Assembly: GCA_023269585.1 (NCBI GenBank)
Contig: JAHFTC010000031.1
Span: 1-36,721, forward strand
Direction of reading: 5' to 3'
Length of the DNA stretch: 36,721 nucleotides
Source of the DNA: Opitutaceae bacterium
Lineage (GTDB): Bacteria; Verrucomicrobiota; Verrucomicrobiia; Opitutales; Opitutaceae
Position 1 is the first letter of the stretch. Every line of letters starts with the position of its first letter. Under the pieces are notes generated by a model that did no database searches, was not told where the DNA came from, and worked only from the letters and a program-made list of their open reading frames with translations. The translations under genes and the position numbers were made by a program. Of the stretch, positions 34,323 to 36,721 are shown piece after piece.

Positions 34323-35180
34323 CTACTGCGGCCGCTCCAGCCGCTGGGCGTAGAGCGCCGCGGCGACGACCAGACCGCCGCCGAGCAGCAGGCGCGGGAG
34401 GTCGGTCTGTTCGCCGAAGACCAGCAGCGACACCGCCACGCCGAGGGGGGTCTTGGCGTTGTTCATCACCGCGAGGGTCGCGGTCGACACCCGCACCGCG
34501 CCGCGATTCCAGAGGAAGAAACCCGCGCCCGAGGCGAGCACGCCCAGGTAGAGCAGGACCGCCGCACCTTCCGGCCGTAGGGTGCGCGCCAGCACGCCGA
34601 CATCCGTCCGCCACCAGGCCAGCGGTGCGGTGACGAGCACGGCGCCCAGGTACAGCCAGGCGAAGATGTCGCGGTCCCGCACCTGCGGGGCCGCCAGCTT
34701 CCAGCGGCGGTAGAACACCTGCCCGAGGGCGAAGCAGAGGTTGGAGAGCTGGACGAGCGCAAGGCCCGTCCACTCGGCGCGGCCGAGCGGCTGCCGCGCA
34801 ATGATCACCCCCGCGCCGACGACCGCGAGCCCGGCGGCCACCAGCGGCGCCCAGCGAAACCGGCGCTCGAACAGATCGTCGCCGAGGCAGACGAAGATCG
34901 GCGTGACGATCGTCAGGAGCGCCACCTGGTAGGCCTGGAGCACGTCGAACGCCGCGAGGTAGGCCAGGTACATCAGGCCGAACTGTACCGAACCGATGGC
35001 GACAAGGCGCAGCGCGGTGCCGGCCGCCACCGCGCGCGGCCGCAGGAACGGCAGGAAGACCAGCAGGGCGAGCGCCACGCGCACGGCGGCGACGAACGTG
35101 CTGTCGACGCCGGCGAGGTGGGTCTTGATCAGACCGAAGGAGAAGGCCCAGAGCAGGGAGACGAGCAGCAGGTACGGCAT
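34323..35180 (-). CDS. EamA/DMT-superfamily transporter
   Basis: The 285-residue membrane protein has ten predicted helices in two EamA repeats: residues 1-130 (YLLLVSLLWAFSFGLIKTHLAG, FVAAVRVALALLVFLPFL) and 145-280 (GLALVQLSNLCFALGQVFYRRW, VMNNAKTPLGVAVSLLVFGEQT). These drug/metabolite exporters usually move amino acids or other small metabolites out of the cell; the substrate is unknown. ATG 35180 places the first helix at the N terminus; the longer frame to 35330 adds a GC-biased stretch. It is minus-strand, convergent with the acidic protein. The third 23-bp palindrome (inside a 39-bp stem-loop) lies 161 bases upstream of its start. Confidence 0.85.
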   Translation of the reverse strand: MPYLLLVSLLWAFSFGLIKTHLAGVDSTFVAAVRVALALLVFLPFLRPRAVAAGTALRLVAIGSVQFGLMYLAYLAAFDVLQAYQVALLTIVTPIFVCLGDDLFERRFRWAPLVAAGLAVVGAGVIIARQPLGRAEWTGLALVQLSNLCFALGQVFYRRWKLAAPQVRDRDIFAWLYLGAVLVTAPLAWWRTDVGVLARTLRPEGAAVLLYLGVLASGAGFFLWNRGAVRVSTATLAVMNNAKTPLGVAVSLLVFGEQTDLPRLLLGGGLVVAAALYAQRLERPQ

Positions 35181-35517
35181 GGCGCGAGCCGCAGCCAAGC
35201 GCAGCGCGCCGCCGCACGGCAACCCGCGAATGGCCCCGCTGTCGGTGGTTCCCAGCGCTGTCGCCTTGGGTTGGATGCTGCGGCCCGCCCCCCCGGATGC
35301 CGGGCCCAGGCCTGCGGAATGCCGGACCACGGCCCCGGAACTTGTAATCTATTGTAGTACAAGTTCCGGGGGAGCGGCTCGTCGGGGGCGGAGCAGGTGG
35401 GGGGCGCGGGAGCGGCGGATCAACGTCGGCGCACGGGAGACGGCGCGGCCTTCCCTGTCGTCGCGGCAGGCATGAGCCGCCACGGACCAGCGTGCGGAGG
35501 GGGAGGCGCGGCGCGGA
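35181..35517. other. 337-base intergenic region with palindrome copy 3
   Basis: This gap separates two minus-strand membrane-protein genes. It contains the 39-bp stem-loop at 35333-35371, an obvious candidate regulatory element for the EamA gene. I saw no other gene, RNA or terminator in it. Confidence 0.5.
35333..35371 (-). repeat. 39-bp stem-loop containing 23-bp palindrome copy 3
   Basis: The centre (35341-35363) is the 23-bp repeat with one altered base: minus-strand arms CTTGTACT and ATTACAAG around core ACAATAG, pointing to the EamA gene. Here the pairing extends outward by eight G+C-rich bases, giving 14-bp perfect arms CCCCGGAACTTGTA and TACAAGTTCCGGGG with an 11-base loop. Copies 1 and 2 do not have matching outer arms. 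Confidence 0.85.
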
Positions 35518-36721
35518 CTAGCCGCGGAACAGCGCGCCGGCCTTCCGGCCGAGGAGGACGCCGAGGGCGACGATCGTCAGGGCGAGGAACGCCATCGCCC
35601 AGGTGCCGAGCGCGGCGGCGAGGTAGCGACCGTCGCCGAGTAGCTGGTACAGTTCGAAGATCGCCTTGGTGATCGGGAAATAGGCCGCCTTCTGCGCGAG
35701 GATGATCGAGTCGGAGACCTCGAGCATGGCGAAGGCGAAGGCGAGCAGGCCGCCGGCGATGAGGTTGGCGGCGATCAGCGGCAGCGTGATCCGGCGCAGC
35801 GCGCGGCCGGCGGTGGCGCCGAGGTTCTGGGCCGCCTCCTCGAGCGTGACGCTGGTCTGTTGCAGCCCGGCCGCGGCGGCGCGCACGACGTAGGGCAGCC
35901 GGCGCACGCTGTAGGCGATCACGAGCAGGATCGTGGGGTTCTCGACCGGATCGAGCGCGGCGAAGAACCGGCCTTCGCGGGTCATCGCGAGGTAGCCGAA
36001 GGCGAGGACCAGCCCGGGCACGGCCAGCGGGAGCATGACCAGCGCGTCGAGGAATTTGCGGCCGGGAAGCCGGCTGCGGACGACAACCCACGCGATCGCG
36101 ACCCCGAGGACCAGATCGACGAGGGTGGCGAGGGCGGCGTAGCGCAGGCTGTTGCCGATGGCCGAAACGGTGAGGTCGTGGCCGAGCGCGAGGCGGAAGT
36201 TCTCCAACGTGTACTGCGCCGGAAGGAGCGTGCCGTACCAATCGCGTGAACACGCGACAAGCACGACCCCGAGGTGGGGCAACACCGCGAACAGCAGCAC
36301 CGCCGCGAACAGCAGCGAGACCGGCACCGCCTGCCACCAGGGCAACCGGCGCGCGGACGAGGCGGAGGTCGCGCGCGCCATCATCGCGTGGCCGGTGCCG
36401 CCGAAGAGCCCGCGGCCGACGGCGTAGAGCACGGCGCTCGAAACGAGCAGCAGCGCGACGAGCGCGTAGGGCGCGGGGTTGCCCGCGAGCTCCTTGAGCA
36501 GCGCGAAGATCTGGACAGAGGTGACCCGGTCGTAGTCGAAGACAAGGGGCACGCCGAGCTCGGTGAACGACCAGATGAACACGATGGTGCCTCCGGCGAA
36601 CAGGCCGGGGCGGATGAGCGGCAGCGTGATGCGCTGGAAGCGGCGCCAACCCTTGCAGCCGAGGTTGGCGGCGGCCTCCTCCATCGCGGGGTCGACATTG
36701 GCCAGCGCGGCCACGGCGTTG
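35518..36721 (-). CDS. ABC transporter permease with two fused membrane domains (Fe3+/thiamine type), 5' end outside window
   Basis: At least 400 residues are visible; the frame reads on past base 36721, so the beginning is missing. Two BPD_transp_1 domains are fused, each with the EAA loop that contacts the ATPase. The first is EEAAANLGCKGWRRFQRITL near the visible start and the second is EEAAQNLGATAGRALRRITL about 260 residues later. Such double permeases serve iron(III) (FbpB/AfuB), thiamine or phosphonate/spermidine-like importers. The periplasmic binding protein and the ATPase are not in view, so the substrate cannot be fixed. At least eight hydrophobic segments are present (VALLLVSSAVLYAVG, WWQAVPVSLLFAAVLLFAVLPHLGVVLV and others). 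It ends at 35518. Confidence 0.86.
   Translation of the reverse strand, partial: NAVAALANVDPAMEEAAANLGCKGWRRFQRITLPLIRPGLFAGGTIVFIWSFTELGVPLVFDYDRVTSVQIFALLKELAGNPAPYALVALLLVSSAVLYAVGRGLFGGTGHAMMARATSASSARRLPWWQAVPVSLLFAAVLLFAVLPHLGVVLVACSRDWYGTLLPAQYTLENFRLALGHDLTVSAIGNSLRYAALATLVDLVLGVAIAWVVVRSRLPGRKFLDALVMLPLAVPGLVLAFGYLAMTREGRFFAALDPVENPTILLVIAYSVRRLPYVVRAAAAGLQQTSVTLEEAAQNLGATAGRALRRITLPLIAANLIAGGLLAFAFAMLEVSDSIILAQKAAYFPITKAIFELYQLLGDGRYLAAALGTWAMAFLALTIVALGVLLGRKAGALFRG

Overview
The window is 36.7 kb of a very GC-rich bacterial chromosome, roughly two thirds G+C by eye. Gene content and style fit a verrucomicrobium of the Opitutaceae type. The reasons are a secreted GDSL hydrolase with the 'DxDRDG...EFALG' tail common in that group, near-absence of Shine-Dalgarno sequences with C/T-rich leaders before most start codons, and short degenerate tandem repeats between genes. 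This placement is an inference; no rRNA or tRNA gene is present to confirm it.

Layout. 1-3.5 kb: the end of a methyltransferase, a Na/phosphate cotransporter, a DUF4031 protein and a GDSL lipoprotein with a clear terminator. 3.6-7.0 kb: a coupled C_GCAxxG_C_C / PNPOx-like pair, a secreted two-domain protein, and argC of the short type. 7.7-13.6 kb: an accessory island holding a type III-like restriction-modification pair (mod and res). A hicBA toxin-antitoxin module lies between mod and res on the opposite strand. The Res protein ends in a region with a HEPN-like RNxxxxH motif, and the target-recognition part of Mod has noticeably lower GC than its surroundings. 14.0-18.5 kb: secreted SGNH hydrolase, flavin reductase-like protein, methyltransferase, rsmB. 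18.9-24 kb: comM, a repeat-filled intergenic region, coaE, and rho with a 255-residue disordered N-terminal extension. 24-30.3 kb: a close-packed run of three secretion/pilus ATPases (GspE/PilB-like, PilT, GspE/PilB-like) and an HDOD protein, probably one transcription unit behind rho. 30.4-34.3 kb: gpmI, a small secreted protein, a dCMP-deaminase-like enzyme, YqgE/AlgH and an orphan acidic protein. 34.3-36.7 kb: a DMT-family exporter and a truncated two-domain ABC permease.

The most notable unexplained structure is an AT-rich 23-bp palindrome found three times (4390, 20822, 35341), always between genes. In each case its asymmetric core faces the next gene in the same orientation, and one copy sits inside a 39-bp perfect stem-loop. 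Other items to follow are the hicBA insertion inside the restriction-modification locus, the HEPN-like Res tail, the low-GC specificity module of Mod, and the long RGG-like tail of Rho.
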